DNA of 36,504 nt from an uncultured Prochlorococcus sp. (lineage in GTDB: Bacteria > Cyanobacteriota > Cyanobacteriia > PCC-6307 > Cyanobiaceae), in assembly GCA_902600475.1 (NCBI GenBank), contig CACKJM010000013.1:1-36504 (forward strand), written 5' to 3'. Shown here in pieces: positions 1-10,764 of the stretch; positions within the stretch are counted from its first letter, which is position 1; every line of letters begins with the position of its first letter. The position numbers and the translations under genes were made by a program. The notes under the pieces were generated by a model, which saw only the letters and a list, made by a program, of their open reading frames with translations, ran no database searches and was not told where the DNA came from.

Positions 1-24
1 AGCTATTGAATAAAAATCCAAAAT

Positions 25-2318
<2,294 letters not shown>

Positions 2319-2467
2319 TTAATATAGAAAAATTAAATTTTTAAAAATTGTTATTTTTAAAAGGTCTTTCATTAAACTTACCACTGCAATAAGAGAAAGG
2401 CTCGAAGTCTATGAAAATTTTAATCTCTTTCATTACATAACTAGTAGATTTTTCTTCAGAACCTAAT
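2319..2467. promoter_or_regulatory. Divergent gyrB/miaA intergenic region
   Basis: These 149 bases must hold the promoters for gyrB (left) and miaA (right). I see no clear consensus -35/-10 pair. The 10-mer TCTTTCATTA occurs twice, at 2365-2374 and 2426-2435, as a direct repeat. A perfect A/T palindrome at 2336-2349 is probably compositional. Only the divergent layout itself is solid. Confidence 0.4.
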
Positions 2468-3367
2468 ATGTCTTCTTATCCGCCTTGTGTAATTGTTTTA
2501 ATTGGACCCACAGCAAGTGGTAAAACAGAATTAGCTATTGAAATTGCTAAGCATTTTAAAACTCGTATTCATAATATAGATTCTAGACAAATTTATAAGT
2601 CTATGGATATTGGGACAGCAAAGCCATCCGAACATCAACAAAAACAAATAAAACATTTTCTTCTAGATATCGAAGAGCCTATTAATCCATTAAATGTAAA
2701 ACAATTTCAAGAAATTGCTGAAAAATCAATCAAAAAGGAAATCCGCAAAAATCATTTACCTTTTCTTGTTGGAGGAAGTGGTTTATATATGAACTCAATA
2801 ACTAAAGGTTTTTTTGTACCAGATATCCCTCCGCAAAAAAATTTAAGAAAACAACTAGAAGAACTTGGTCAGGAAAAATGTTGGGAGCTTTTGAAAAATT
2901 GTGATCCAATATCTACAAATAAAATAAATTTTGCTGATCGCATTAGAACAATAAGAGCTTTAGAAGTTTTTTACGTAACAGGCAAACCTTTGTCAAATCA
3001 AAAATTACGAAAACCGCCGAATTGGAGGATCCTAGAACTTGGATTAGATAGAGATGATTTAAAAAAAAGAATTTTGCAAAGAACAAAAAATATGTTTTTA
3101 TCTGGAATAGTTGAAGAGACAAAGAATCTTATTTCTCAATATGGTTCTGATTTAAAAATATTAGAAACAATTGGTTATCGTGAAGCCAAAGGAGTTTTAA
3201 AAAACCAATTAACTTTTAACGAGGCAATTGAATTAACTACTAGAAAAACTATCCAATTTGCCAAAAGACAAAAAACATGGTTCCGTAATAAAAATAATCC
3301 TATTTGGCTTAATAACAAAAACCTGCTAAAAGATGCAATAATTAAAATAGAGTCTTTTATAGGCTAG
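2468..3367 (+). CDS. miaA: tRNA dimethylallyltransferase (isopentenyltransferase)
   Basis: MiaA transfers the dimethylallyl group to A37 of tRNAs that read codons starting with U, the first step of ms2i6A formation. The 299-residue protein has the P-loop GPTASGKT at residues 13-20, then the family motif [16 protein letters not shown] (about 38-53) with the catalytic-region Asp. [11 protein letters not shown] and [11 protein letters not shown] follow, and [17 protein letters not shown] lies near the C-terminus. Length and motif order match the family. The ATG at 2468 begins just before the Walker region, as expected. It is 55 bases upstream of infC on the same strand, so co-transcription is possible. 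Confidence 0.97.
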   Translation: MSSYPPCVIVLIGPTASGKTELAIEIAKHFKTRIHNIDSRQIYKSMDIGTAKPSEHQQKQIKHFLLDIEEPINPLNVKQFQEIAEKSIKKEIRKNHLPFLVGGSGLYMNSITKGFFVPDIPPQKNLRKQLEELGQEKCWELLKNCDPISTNKINFADRIRTIRALEVFYVTGKPLSNQKLRKPPNWRILELGLDRDDLKKRILQRTKNMFLSGIVEETKNLISQYGSDLKILETIGYREAKGVLKNQLTFNEAIELTTRKTIQFAKRQKTWFRNKNNPIWLNNKNLLKDAIIKIESFIG

Positions 3368-3422
3368 CTTTATAAAATAAAAATTTTTGTTCACCATCCA
3401 ATCAATTTATTAACTGAACTGA

Positions 3423-3995
3423 ATGCCACCACGCCCACGTTTTGATCGCCGCGCTCCTGTTAGAGAGCTCCCAAATATTAATGAAAGAATAAAATACCCT
3501 CAATTGAGAGTCGTTGATTCAGATGGAAAACAATTAGGAGTTATTGATAGATTGAAAGCATTAGAAATAGCCTCTCAAAGAGAACTTGATTTGGTTTTGG
3601 TGAGCGAAAAAGCAGATCCTCCTGTTTGTAGAATCATGGACTATGGAAAATATAAATTTGAACAGGAAAAAAAAGCAAAAGAAGCAAGAAAAAAATCTCA
3701 TCAAACTGAAGTTAAAGAAGTAAAAATGAGATACAAAATTGCTAAACATGATTATGACGTACGCATAGGTCAAGCTACTAAATTTTTAAAATCGGGGGAT
3801 AAAGTAAAATGCACTGTGATTTTTAGAGGTAGAGAAATTCAACACTCAAATTTAGCTGAAACACTACTTCTCAAAATGGCTAATGATTTAGAAGAACAAT
3901 CAGAAGTACAACAAAAGCCAACAAGAGAAGGAAGAAACATGATTATGTTTTTAAGCCCCAGAAAAACTCCTCTCATAAAAAAAGATGAAGGATGA
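3423..3995 (+). CDS. infC: Translation initiation factor IF-3
   Basis: IF-3 binds the 30S subunit, prevents premature joining of 50S and proofreads the initiator tRNA and start codon. At 190 residues it has the N-terminal domain ([31 protein letters not shown]), the basic linker (residues about 80-100) and the C-terminal domain ([35 protein letters not shown]). The start is an ordinary ATG, with an in-frame TGA directly before it, so no upstream extension is possible. This differs from the rare AUU start used for autoregulation in E. coli. The first 12 codons (3423-3458) are 23 of 36 bases G or C and use CGC/CGT for Arg, while the rest of the gene uses mostly AGA. Confidence 0.97.
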   Translation: MPPRPRFDRRAPVRELPNINERIKYPQLRVVDSDGKQLGVIDRLKALEIASQRELDLVLVSEKADPPVCRIMDYGKYKFEQEKKAKEARKKSHQTEVKEVKMRYKIAKHDYDVRIGQATKFLKSGDKVKCTVIFRGREIQHSNLAETLLLKMANDLEEQSEVQQKPTREGRNMIMFLSPRKTPLIKKDEG

Positions 3996-4072
3996 AATTT
4001 TTTTCGAAAGTCTATGACGGATGTTAAAGTGTCACTATGACTAAATATTAATTAAGTAAGGATTTTTCTAAA

Positions 4073-5059
4073 GTGAGATTCCATGTTCAACAAGAAAGTG
4101 ATATCCCAGCATCTACGCAACTATATAATCAAATTTGCTTTGCAATAGCGGCAAGGCATTATCCTCCAGGGCACAGACTTCCCAGTACTAGACAACTTGC
4201 AATGCAGACTGGACTCCATCGAAATACTATAAGCAAAGTTTACAGACAACTTGAAATTGATGGGGTTGTTGAAGCGGTAGCTGGATCAGGTATCTATGTA
4301 AGAGATAATCTAACTAAAAGAGACTTCAAGAAATCAATTTACTCAAAAGATATAATCAGTAAACCCCCAGATCAAGAAGCAAAGAAGTATATTGATAATT
4401 TTATAAGTCTTGGATTTACCTTACAAGAAACAAGAGAAGTATTATTAAATGAAATTGATTGGCGTATTAAGTGCGGATCAAGAATTATAGTCAGTACCCC
4501 TAGAGAGGATATAGGAGCTTCTATGCTTATAGCAGAAGACCTTTCTCCAAAAATTAATGTTCCAGTAGAAGTAGTTCCTATGGAAGAATTAGAAAAAGTT
4601 TTGAGTAGTTCAAATAATGGTACTATTGTCACTAGCAGGTATTTTTTACAGCCCCTAGAAAAAGTTGCTAAACAACATAGTGTTCGTGCTATTGCAGTCG
4701 ACCTAAGCGACTTTCAAAAGGAATTAAAAATTCTCAAAGAATTAAATACTGGCAGTTGCGTAGGCATTGTTAGCATTAGCCCTGGTTTGTTGAGGGCGGC
4801 AGAAGTAATCATTCATAGCATGCGGGGTAGTGAATTAATGCTCATGACGGCTATCTCAGATAATAACAGTAGATTACTATCTCTTCTAAAAGCTTCAAGC
4901 CATATCGTTTGTGATGGCCCCAGTTTATCAGTTGTAGAAAACACACTGCTAAAAAATCGTTCTCAACTTATGAGATTACCTCAAATAATATGTGCAAAAA
5001 ATTATTTGAGTATCGAAACTATAAATCAATTAAAAAAAGAAATTGGAGTTATTACTTAA
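4073..5059 (+). CDS. GntR-family transcriptional regulator
   Basis: This is a 328-residue DNA-binding regulator. Residues 1-77 form a GntR winged helix-turn-helix: a start like IPASTQLYNQI, then PPGHRLPSTRQLAMQTGLHRNTISKVYRQLEIDG and a wing ending in GSGIYV. The remaining 250 residues do not match the usual FadR, HutC or aminotransferase effector domains well enough for me to name a ligand; they contain alternating strand/helix patterns that could be a Rossmann-like sensor. The start is GTG. It ends 3 bases before cysE, so it is probably translated with cysE. A role in regulating cysteine synthesis is only suggested by position. Confidence 0.88.
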   Translation: MRFHVQQESDIPASTQLYNQICFAIAARHYPPGHRLPSTRQLAMQTGLHRNTISKVYRQLEIDGVVEAVAGSGIYVRDNLTKRDFKKSIYSKDIISKPPDQEAKKYIDNFISLGFTLQETREVLLNEIDWRIKCGSRIIVSTPREDIGASMLIAEDLSPKINVPVEVVPMEELEKVLSSSNNGTIVTSRYFLQPLEKVAKQHSVRAIAVDLSDFQKELKILKELNTGSCVGIVSISPGLLRAAEVIIHSMRGSELMLMTAISDNNSRLLSLLKASSHIVCDGPSLSVVENTLLKNRSQLMRLPQIICAKNYLSIETINQLKKEIGVIT

Positions 5060-5062
5060 GCC

Positions 5063-5800
5063 ATGATATTAAGAACTTTTAGGTCAGATATAGAAATTAT
5101 TAAAGAAAGAGATCCTGCTGCCAGAGGAATACTTGAGATTTTTCTTTGCTACCCAGGTTTTCAATCAATAGTTATTCACAGGTTTACTCATAAATTATGG
5201 CAATTAAAATTTCCTTTAATCCCCCGCCTTTTAAGTCATCTCAATAGGACAGTCACAGGTATTGAAATACATCCTGGAGCGAAAATTGGTAAACGAGTCT
5301 TTATAGATCATGGAATGGGAGTTGTAATAGGTGAAACAGCTGAGATAGGAAATAATTGTCTACTTTACCAAGGAGTTACGTTAGGAGGTACTGGCAAAAG
5401 TCATGGAAAAAGACACCCAACCTTAAAGGAAAATGTTGTAGTTGGAGCAGGAGCAAAAGTTCTTGGATCCATCACAATAGGATCTAATACACGTATTGGT
5501 GCGGGTTCAGTAGTTGTTCGTAATGTAGAGAGTAATAGTACTGTGGTTGGAGTTCCTGGAAGAGTCGTGCATCAAAGTGGTGTCAAAGTGAACCCATTAG
5601 CTCACTCTGCCTTACCTGATGCAGAAGCTAATGTGATTAAGAATTTAATGGACAGAATAGATTTACTTGAAAATGAAATCCTTAAATTACAAAAAACTCT
5701 ACAATGTTTAGCTAATTCAGAATCTATTGATATTTCTAAACTCGGAGATGCTCAAAATCTTAAGGACAAAGAAATAATAGAATTTCTTGGAGATGATTAA
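5063..5800 (+). CDS. cysE: Serine O-acetyltransferase
   Basis: CysE acetylates L-serine with acetyl-CoA to O-acetylserine, the carbon skeleton for cysteine. The protein has 245 residues. The N-terminal helical domain contains [25 protein letters not shown] left-handed beta-helix of hexapeptide repeats (about 70-170) follows, with the catalytic [15 protein letters not shown] and [10 protein letters not shown], ending in VVGVPGRVV. The C-terminal 70 residues are a cyanobacterial tail with a coiled-coil-like stretch ([20 protein letters not shown]). The gene overlaps nothing but follows the GntR gene after 3 bases and converges on secA with only 8 bases between the stops. Confidence 0.96.
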   Translation: MILRTFRSDIEIIKERDPAARGILEIFLCYPGFQSIVIHRFTHKLWQLKFPLIPRLLSHLNRTVTGIEIHPGAKIGKRVFIDHGMGVVIGETAEIGNNCLLYQGVTLGGTGKSHGKRHPTLKENVVVGAGAKVLGSITIGSNTRIGAGSVVVRNVESNSTVVGVPGRVVHQSGVKVNPLAHSALPDAEANVIKNLMDRIDLLENEILKLQKTLQCLANSESIDISKLGDAQNLKDKEIIEFLGDD

Positions 5801-5808
5801 ATCTTGAT

Positions 5809-8640
5809 CTAATTTGTCTCATCCGTCTGGGTTTTTGGCTGAAACATAAACATTGAGTAAATAACATTTCGTCTCATATTAGTCATCATTTCTAAAAACA
5901 TGTCGTATCCTTCATTTTTATACTCAATTAAAGGGTCCTTTTGGCCGTAACCTCTCAACCCAACTGATTCCCTTAAAGAATCCATCGATTGAAGATGTTC
6001 ACGCCATAAATTATCAATTTGCTGCAAAATAAAGAATCTTTCAGCTTCTCTCATCAATCCTGGACGAATCTTTTCTATTTGAGATTCCTTTAAGTCATAA
6101 GCTATTCGCAACTGTTCTTGAAGATAGTTTTTTAATTCCTCTATTGACAATAAATTAATATCATCAGCTTTTAGATCTTCTAATAAATATATAAACTCTT
6201 TAACTTTAGAAATTAATTGATCAATATTCCATTCTTCAGGAGGTAGATCAGGATTAATATAAGCTTCTACAATTTCACTCATTGTTCTTTCTCCATAGCC
6301 TATTACTTGCCTCTTTAAATCAATTCCTTGCAAGACTCTTAATCTTTCACTATATACTGCTTTTCTTTGATTATTCATTACCTCGTCATATTCAAAAACT
6401 TGTTTTCTAATGTCGTAATAATAAGTCTCTACTTTCTTTTGAGCACTTTCTAAAGACCTAGTAAGCATTCCTGATTCGATAGGCATATCTTCATCAACCC
6501 TAAATGCATTCATTAGATTTGCTACTCTGTCGCCTCCAAAAATCCTTAATAGATTATCTTCTAAAGATAAAAAGAATCTGGTACTTCCAAGATCACCTTG
6601 TCTACCTGCTCTACCTCTAAGTTGATTATCTACTCTTCTTGACTCATGTCTCTCAGTACCAATAACATGTAAACCGCCAGCCTCTCTTACTTTTTCCTCT
6701 TCATGAATCAAAACTTTTTCATATTCTTCTTTTACATTTGATAAAGCGTCCCTCAAAAGCTCTATCAATTTATCATCGGTAGGTGCTTTTTCTGCAGCTG
6801 TAGCTATCCTATCATCTAGTTCTAAGACAGATAGTTGTCTATCTCCCCAATTATTCACTAGTTCATTAGATAAAAGAGAGAGTTTCTTTTCAATTTCTTC
6901 ATTTAGTTTGCAAGGGAAAAGACTTTTTGAAGAGTCTGAAATATTCTTTTTCAAATTTGAGTCAACTCTTGAAGAAAAACCACCTTTTGCTTTTGAAATT
7001 CTTTGTTTAGGGATTGGTGGTTTATGTTCATTATCTGGCTTGACTAACAAAGGAATTAAAATCTCTTTTAATTTAAGTCTTGCCATATAATCACTGTTGC
7101 CGCCGAGAATTATATCTGTTCCCCTTCCAGCCATATTAGTGGCAATAGTAACGGCACCTGCTCTACCTGCCTGAGCAACAATTTCTGCCTCACGTTCAAC
7201 GTTCTCTGGTTTAGCGTTTAGCAAATTATGTGGAATTTTTTCTTCGGATAAAAGAATACTTAATAACTCACTTTTTTCAACACTTGTTGTACCAACTAAA
7301 ACAGGTCTTCCATTTCTATGAATTTGTGCAGTTTCTTTAGCAACAGCTTTCCATTTACCTGCCTCTGTCTTAAATACTTGATCAGACCAATCTTGTCTCT
7401 TCCTTATTTGATTTGTCGGTATAACAGTTGATTCTAATTTATAGGTTTTTTCAAATTCAACCTCCTCTGTTTTTGCAGTTCCCGTCATACCTGCAAGACC
7501 AGGATATAAAAGGAAAAAATTCTGATAAGTAATAGATGCTAACGTTTGTGTCTCGGGCTGAATTTTAAGACTCTCTTTTGCTTCTATTGCTTGATGCTGC
7601 CCATCACTCCATCGCCTTCCTGGCATTACCCTACCTGTAAATTCATCCACTATCACAGCCTCATTATTTTTAATAATGTAATTTACATCTTTAATAAATA
7701 ATTCCTTGGCTTTTAAAGCATTTGTTATGTAGTGTGCCCAAGGATCTTGAGGGTTATATAAATCACTAACCTTCAAATACTCTTCACATTTAGCGAAACC
7801 CTGATCAGTTAAAATACAACTCCTTTGCTTTTCATCAACTTCGTAATCCCCTTCTGGATCAATTCCATCTTTACTTAATTCTTTTGCTCTGACTAATGCC
7901 AAAGCTAATTCTGAAGCTTTCTGATATTTTTCTTGGGGTCTTTCAACTTGTCCAGAAATAATAAGAGGTGTTCTTGCTTCATCAATTAATATTGAATCAA
8001 CCTCATCAATTACACAATAATTGAATTTTCTTTGCACTACCTCATTAATATCAGTTGCCATATTATCTCTTAAGTAATCAAATCCTAATTCTGAATTTGT
8101 GGCATAGGTTATATCACATTCGTAATTTTTCTTTCTCTCAACTGGGTTCATATCTTGTTGAATCAAACCAACAGATAAACCTAAAAAACGATGAACTTGA
8201 CCCATCCACTCAGCATCTCTTCTAGCTAAATAATCGTTGACAGTAACAACATGAACCCCTTTCCCTGTTAAAGCATTTAAGTAACACGGCAATGTAGCGA
8301 CAAGAGTTTTCCCTTCTCCTGTCTTCATCTCAGCAATTTGACATTCATGTAAAACCATTCCGCCTATTAACTGAACATCAAAATGTCTCATATCGAGAAC
8401 ACGTTTACTTGCTTCTCTAACAATTGCAAATGCTTTAGGAAGATATTCTTCTAAAAGTTCTTTTTGTTTTTTAATATCTAATTCTGATGAGATTTTTGAT
8501 TTAAGATGTTGAGTTTCTCTTCTCAACTCATCATCAGTTAATTGAGAAATTTCTTCTTCTAAAAAATTTATATCTTCCACTATTGGTTGATAGCGCTTTA
8601 ACTTTCGTGTATTCGGATCTCCTAACAAAAGTTTTAGCAT
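5809..8640 (-). CDS. secA: Preprotein translocase ATPase SecA
   Basis: SecA drives proteins through SecYEG into the thylakoid lumen and periplasm. At 943 residues it contains Walker A MKTGEGKT (105-112), the peptide-channel entry [13 protein letters not shown], a DEVD box within [32 protein letters not shown], and [23 protein letters not shown] with the arginine finger. Between these last two motifs (about residues 515-648) lies a long variable Lys/Ser-rich and helical insertion that is much shorter in E. coli; this is normal for cyanobacterial and plastid SecA. The C-terminus lacks the cysteine-rich SEC-C zinc motif. The gene stands alone, converging with cysE and diverging from the GNAT gene. 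Confidence 0.98.
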   Translation of the reverse strand: MLKLLLGDPNTRKLKRYQPIVEDINFLEEEISQLTDDELRRETQHLKSKISSELDIKKQKELLEEYLPKAFAIVREASKRVLDMRHFDVQLIGGMVLHECQIAEMKTGEGKTLVATLPCYLNALTGKGVHVVTVNDYLARRDAEWMGQVHRFLGLSVGLIQQDMNPVERKKNYECDITYATNSELGFDYLRDNMATDINEVVQRKFNYCVIDEVDSILIDEARTPLIISGQVERPQEKYQKASELALALVRAKELSKDGIDPEGDYEVDEKQRSCILTDQGFAKCEEYLKVSDLYNPQDPWAHYITNALKAKELFIKDVNYIIKNNEAVIVDEFTGRVMPGRRWSDGQHQAIEAKESLKIQPETQTLASITYQNFFLLYPGLAGMTGTAKTEEVEFEKTYKLESTVIPTNQIRKRQDWSDQVFKTEAGKWKAVAKETAQIHRNGRPVLVGTTSVEKSELLSILLSEEKIPHNLLNAKPENVEREAEIVAQAGRAGAVTIATNMAGRGTDIILGGNSDYMARLKLKEILIPLLVKPDNEHKPPIPKQRISKAKGGFSSRVDSNLKKNISDSSKSLFPCKLNEEIEKKLSLLSNELVNNWGDRQLSVLELDDRIATAAEKAPTDDKLIELLRDALSNVKEEYEKVLIHEEEKVREAGGLHVIGTERHESRRVDNQLRGRAGRQGDLGSTRFFLSLEDNLLRIFGGDRVANLMNAFRVDEDMPIESGMLTRSLESAQKKVETYYYDIRKQVFEYDEVMNNQRKAVYSERLRVLQGIDLKRQVIGYGERTMSEIVEAYINPDLPPEEWNIDQLISKVKEFIYLLEDLKADDINLLSIEELKNYLQEQLRIAYDLKESQIEKIRPGLMREAERFFILQQIDNLWREHLQSMDSLRESVGLRGYGQKDPLIEYKNEGYDMFLEMMTNMRRNVIYSMFMFQPKTQTDETN

Positions 8641-8810
8641 AAGTAATAGTCCTTCAAAAATTTATCCTATTACAAACATTATAAATTAGTGCGTTACAAC
8701 AAGATGCAGAAAAATCATATCTCTTTATTTTATAAAAATGATCTACAGGTGTATTTAAATTAAAATTACAAATAAACTTGTTATTCTCAATTTTCTACAA
8801 ATTTTTAAAA

Positions 8811-9266
8811 ATGAAAGCAATATCTCTAATTAACCATTCTAGGGGAGCTATAGGATTAAGGTTTTTTGGATTAGGTCCTCATCTAAAGCCAGCCAATGGA
8901 TTAAATAAGCTACAAAAATTACTTGATAGAAATGCTTTTTGGGCAAAAAATAGAACAATTAATGATCTAAAAAAATGCCTTGCCAACAGTGACGTTATAG
9001 TCAGTCTTTGGGTTGGCAACGAAATAGTTGGTTTTGGTAGAGCTTTAACAGATGGGATTTACCGAGGGGTTCTTTGGGATATAGTTATAGATCAAAATCA
9101 CCAAGGTAAAGGTTTTGGCACCTTAGTTATGAAACAACTTTTGTCTTCAAAAAAAGTTAAAAATACAAAGAAATTATATTTAATGACGACTAATAAAAAA
9201 TTGTTCTATTCTCAATTTAATTTGAAAGAAGTTACTTCTCAAGATTTATTAGTTCGTGAAATATAA
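8811..9266 (+). CDS. GNAT-family N-acetyltransferase
   Basis: This is a small (151-residue) acetyltransferase that would use acetyl-CoA on an amine of an unknown substrate. The GNAT core is visible: VGNEIVGFGRALTDG (strands 2-3), VLWDIVIDQNHQGKGFGTLVMKQLL (strand 4 and the Q-x-x-G-x-G pyrophosphate loop in helix 3), and a final strand with LYLMTTNKKLFYSQFNLKE. I choose the ATG at 8811. The frame stays open back to a TTG at 8778, which would add 11 residues, but ATG is the stronger start. The first 40 residues (IGLRFFGLGPHLKPANGL) are not part of the classic GNAT fold. It converges with the NTF2-like gene with 19 bases between stops. Confidence 0.88.
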   Translation: MKAISLINHSRGAIGLRFFGLGPHLKPANGLNKLQKLLDRNAFWAKNRTINDLKKCLANSDVIVSLWVGNEIVGFGRALTDGIYRGVLWDIVIDQNHQGKGFGTLVMKQLLSSKKVKNTKKLYLMTTNKKLFYSQFNLKEVTSQDLLVREI

Positions 9267-9285
9267 AAACTTCTTTATCAAAAAA

Positions 9286-9717
9286 TCAAGATACAAATTT
9301 ACTATAAAGCCATCTTATAAAGGGTCCTAAAATAGGAACAGGTCCAAAAGTGGGACCACAAAAATCAAAATAATCCCTATGCTCTTGAATTAATCCATTT
9401 TCCCCAAATATTAAACGAGTAGTTCCAGGATAAATAAATTCTTTTCCCATAATTTTTAAACCCATTGTCCATTCAACGAAACCACAATTGTCACTTATGG
9501 AGATAGCATGAGTTTCTAAAAAAACATCATCACATCTTTTAATAAGCTTTTCTTGAGCTTTGATATAAGAATCTAATCCCTTTGTTTCCTGCGTAGGGTC
9601 TACAAAAATAACATTCTCATTATAAAATTCAGCCCATTTTTGTTTTGTTGGTGCATCAGAACCATAAGGTTTAGTAAATAATAACCTTAAATCCTCAATA
9701 GAAATTACTCTTGTCAT
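9286..9717 (-). CDS. NTF2-like / SnoaL-like domain protein
   Basis: A 143-residue single-domain protein of unknown role. It has the cone-shaped alpha+beta pattern of the NTF2 superfamily: an N-terminal helix region (WAEFYNENVIFVDPTQETKGLDSY), then strands FLETHAISISDNCGFVEWTMGLKIMGKEFIYPGTTRLIF, and the typical final GLIQEHRDYFDF. A hydrophobic proline-rich tail (GPVPILGPFIRWLY) could contact a membrane or partner. There is no signal peptide. Family members range from isomerases to ligand-binding proteins, so no reaction can be assigned. The gene lies on the same strand as, and downstream of, the tRNA-Gly gene. Confidence 0.8.
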   Translation of the reverse strand: MTRVISIEDLRLLFTKPYGSDAPTKQKWAEFYNENVIFVDPTQETKGLDSYIKAQEKLIKRCDDVFLETHAISISDNCGFVEWTMGLKIMGKEFIYPGTTRLIFGENGLIQEHRDYFDFCGPTFGPVPILGPFIRWLYSKFVS

Positions 9718-9761
9718 TACAGTATTACTAATATGATTATCTTAAAAGTATAAATATAAAA

Positions 9762-9833
9762 AGCGGATGAAGAGATTCGAACTCTCGACATTCTCCTTGG
9801 CAAGGAGATGCTCTACCACTGAGCTACATCCGC
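9762..9833 (-). tRNA. tRNA-Gly (anticodon GCC)
   Basis: On the minus strand the acceptor stem GCGGATG (9833-9827) pairs with CATCCGC (9769-9763). The D arm is GCTC-AGTGGTA-GAGC. The anticodon stem TCTCC/GGAGA encloses the loop TTGCCAA, giving anticodon GCC. The T arm has TTCGAAT with stem GAGAG/CTCTT. The next base is T, matching the U73 discriminator of bacterial tRNA-Gly. CCA is not encoded; a short T run follows and may serve as terminator. All four arms close, so the call is firm. It sits between ribH and the NTF2-like gene on their strand. Confidence 0.97.
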
Positions 9834-9895
9834 ATAACATTGCTATCTTATCTCAAAGTAGGGCTTAATAATAAAAATAATAAAATTTTTTTTAA

Positions 9896-10372
9896 CTAAT
9901 TTAAATTTTTAATTAATGATCCCATCTCAATTGCTTGTAAAGCATAATTCCAACCAAGATTATTCTTAATCCCTGCTCTTTCTAAAGCCTGCTGCATAGT
10001 ATCAGTGGTTAAAACTCCAAAAATAATTGGAATATTATTTTCATTTGAGACTTGTGAAATACCTTTGCTAGCTTCAGATATAACTACATCGTAGTGAGAA
10101 GTTTCACCACGTATGACAGCCCCTAGGGCAATGACAACATCATAACTCTTTTTTTTAATGAGAGTTTTTGCTGCAATTGGCAATTCAAATGAACCAGGTA
10201 CCCAAACTATATCTACTTGATTACTTAATTCAGAAGTATCTAGTCCATGTCTTTTTAGACAATCAAGACAACCAGATAGTATTTTATTTGTAATTAAATC
10301 ATTAAATCTTGCTATTACAATTCCTACTTTTAAAGTGGATGCATTAGTGTAAGACCCCTCAAAAATAGCCAT
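9896..10372 (-). CDS. ribH: 6,7-dimethyl-8-ribityllumazine synthase
   Basis: RibH condenses 5-amino-6-ribitylaminouracil with dihydroxybutanone phosphate to lumazine, the penultimate step of riboflavin synthesis; the enzyme forms pentamers or icosahedra. The 158-residue protein shows [15 protein letters not shown] at the start, [14 protein letters not shown] (substrate loop), [16 protein letters not shown] (phosphate binding) and [20 protein letters not shown] with the final Asn-Leu-Gly-Trp. Length fits the family. It lies 49 bases downstream of psbZ on the same strand and is probably co-transcribed with it. Confidence 0.97.
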   Translation of the reverse strand: MAIFEGSYTNASTLKVGIVIARFNDLITNKILSGCLDCLKRHGLDTSELSNQVDIVWVPGSFELPIAAKTLIKKKSYDVVIALGAVIRGETSHYDVVISEASKGISQVSNENNIPIIFGVLTTDTMQQALERAGIKNNLGWNYALQAIEMGSLIKNLN

Positions 10373-10421
10373 TAAATTTTATTTAGGTATATAAATAGAC
10401 TCTCACGAAAAGGTATTAAGT

Positions 10422-10619
10422 TCAAACTAACGATGAAACAATTCCTGTAACAAAAACCAAAACAACCCATACAGCAGCTATGGAATAAATTTTTCTCCTA
10501 CTTTCTCGCTGTCCTTCCTCGGTAGAAGGTTGAGTCACATATAAAACAGGTACTCCAACTACCGCAATTAGAGAGGCAAATAATAGAGCATTTACGAAGA
10601 AAAAGTTAACAGCCTGCAT
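10422..10619 (-). CDS. psbZ: Photosystem II protein PsbZ (Ycf9)
   Basis: PsbZ is a small thylakoid subunit at the edge of the photosystem II core, near CP43, that stabilises PSII and antenna interaction. The 65-residue protein has two membrane helices, about residues 5-28 and 42-63, joined by a polar loop (QPSTEEGQRESRRK). The N-terminal FFFVNALLFASLIAVVGVPVLYVTQP is characteristic of the family, whose usual length is about 62. It has its own promoter candidate just upstream and precedes ribH. Finding it fixes the organism as an oxygenic phototroph. Confidence 0.95.
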   Translation of the reverse strand: MQAVNFFFVNALLFASLIAVVGVPVLYVTQPSTEEGQRESRRKIYSIAAVWVVLVFVTGIVSSLV

Positions 10620-10642
10620 AATTCAGTCTTAAGTTTGAAATT

Positions 10643-10659
10643 ATTATAAATACTATAAT
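10643..10659. promoter_or_regulatory. Back-to-back -10 boxes for psbZ and mutS
   Basis: TATAAT is present on the minus strand (10648-10643) facing psbZ and again on the plus strand (10654-10659) facing mutS, with 5 bases between. The minus box would give a start near 10636 and a leader of about 17 bases for psbZ. The plus box would start transcription near 10666, about 95 bases before mutS. Neither has a good -35. Directly after it, 10659-10674 forms a 6-bp hairpin with a GAAA loop followed by T's. Read from sequence only. Confidence 0.4.
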
Positions 10660-10662
10660 CTC

Positions 10663-10764
10663 ATGAAAATGAGAATTTTTAGAGAAAATTTACATACTTT
10701 AGCTACTTTAAATGCAAAAAAAAATTTTCTACCTAATATCTATTTAGGAATTAAAAAAGCATGA
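10663..10764 (+). CDS. Possible 33-codon leader ORF overlapping mutS
   Basis: An ATG at 10663 opens a 33-residue frame whose TGA (10762-10764) overlaps the mutS ATG as ATGA, the usual geometry for translational coupling. The peptide is basic (starts [10 protein letters not shown], ends YLGIKKA) with no recognisable domain. A second ATG at 10669 is in frame. There is no Shine-Dalgarno-like sequence, and the plus-strand TATAAT at 10654-10659 would start the RNA at about 10666, so only the second ATG could be used, almost leaderless. A frame of this length can arise by chance in AT-rich DNA, so this is a candidate only. Confidence 0.25.
   Translation: MKMRIFRENLHTLATLNAKKNFLPNIYLGIKKA

Noticed and set aside
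2336..2349. 14-base palindrome of only A and T upstream of gyrB
   Set aside because: Symmetry is expected from composition; contains no G or C.
2365..2435. Direct repeat TCTTTCATTA in the gyrB/miaA region
   Set aside because: Two copies of a low-complexity 10-mer 61 bases apart with no symmetry or further copies; too weak for a site call.
5809..8640. SecA internal insertion as a foreign domain
   Set aside because: A long variable insert at this place is known in cyanobacterial and plastid SecA; not a new fusion.
8778..8810. TTG start for the GNAT gene
   Set aside because: Adds 11 hydrophobic residues without support; ATG at 8811 is preferred.
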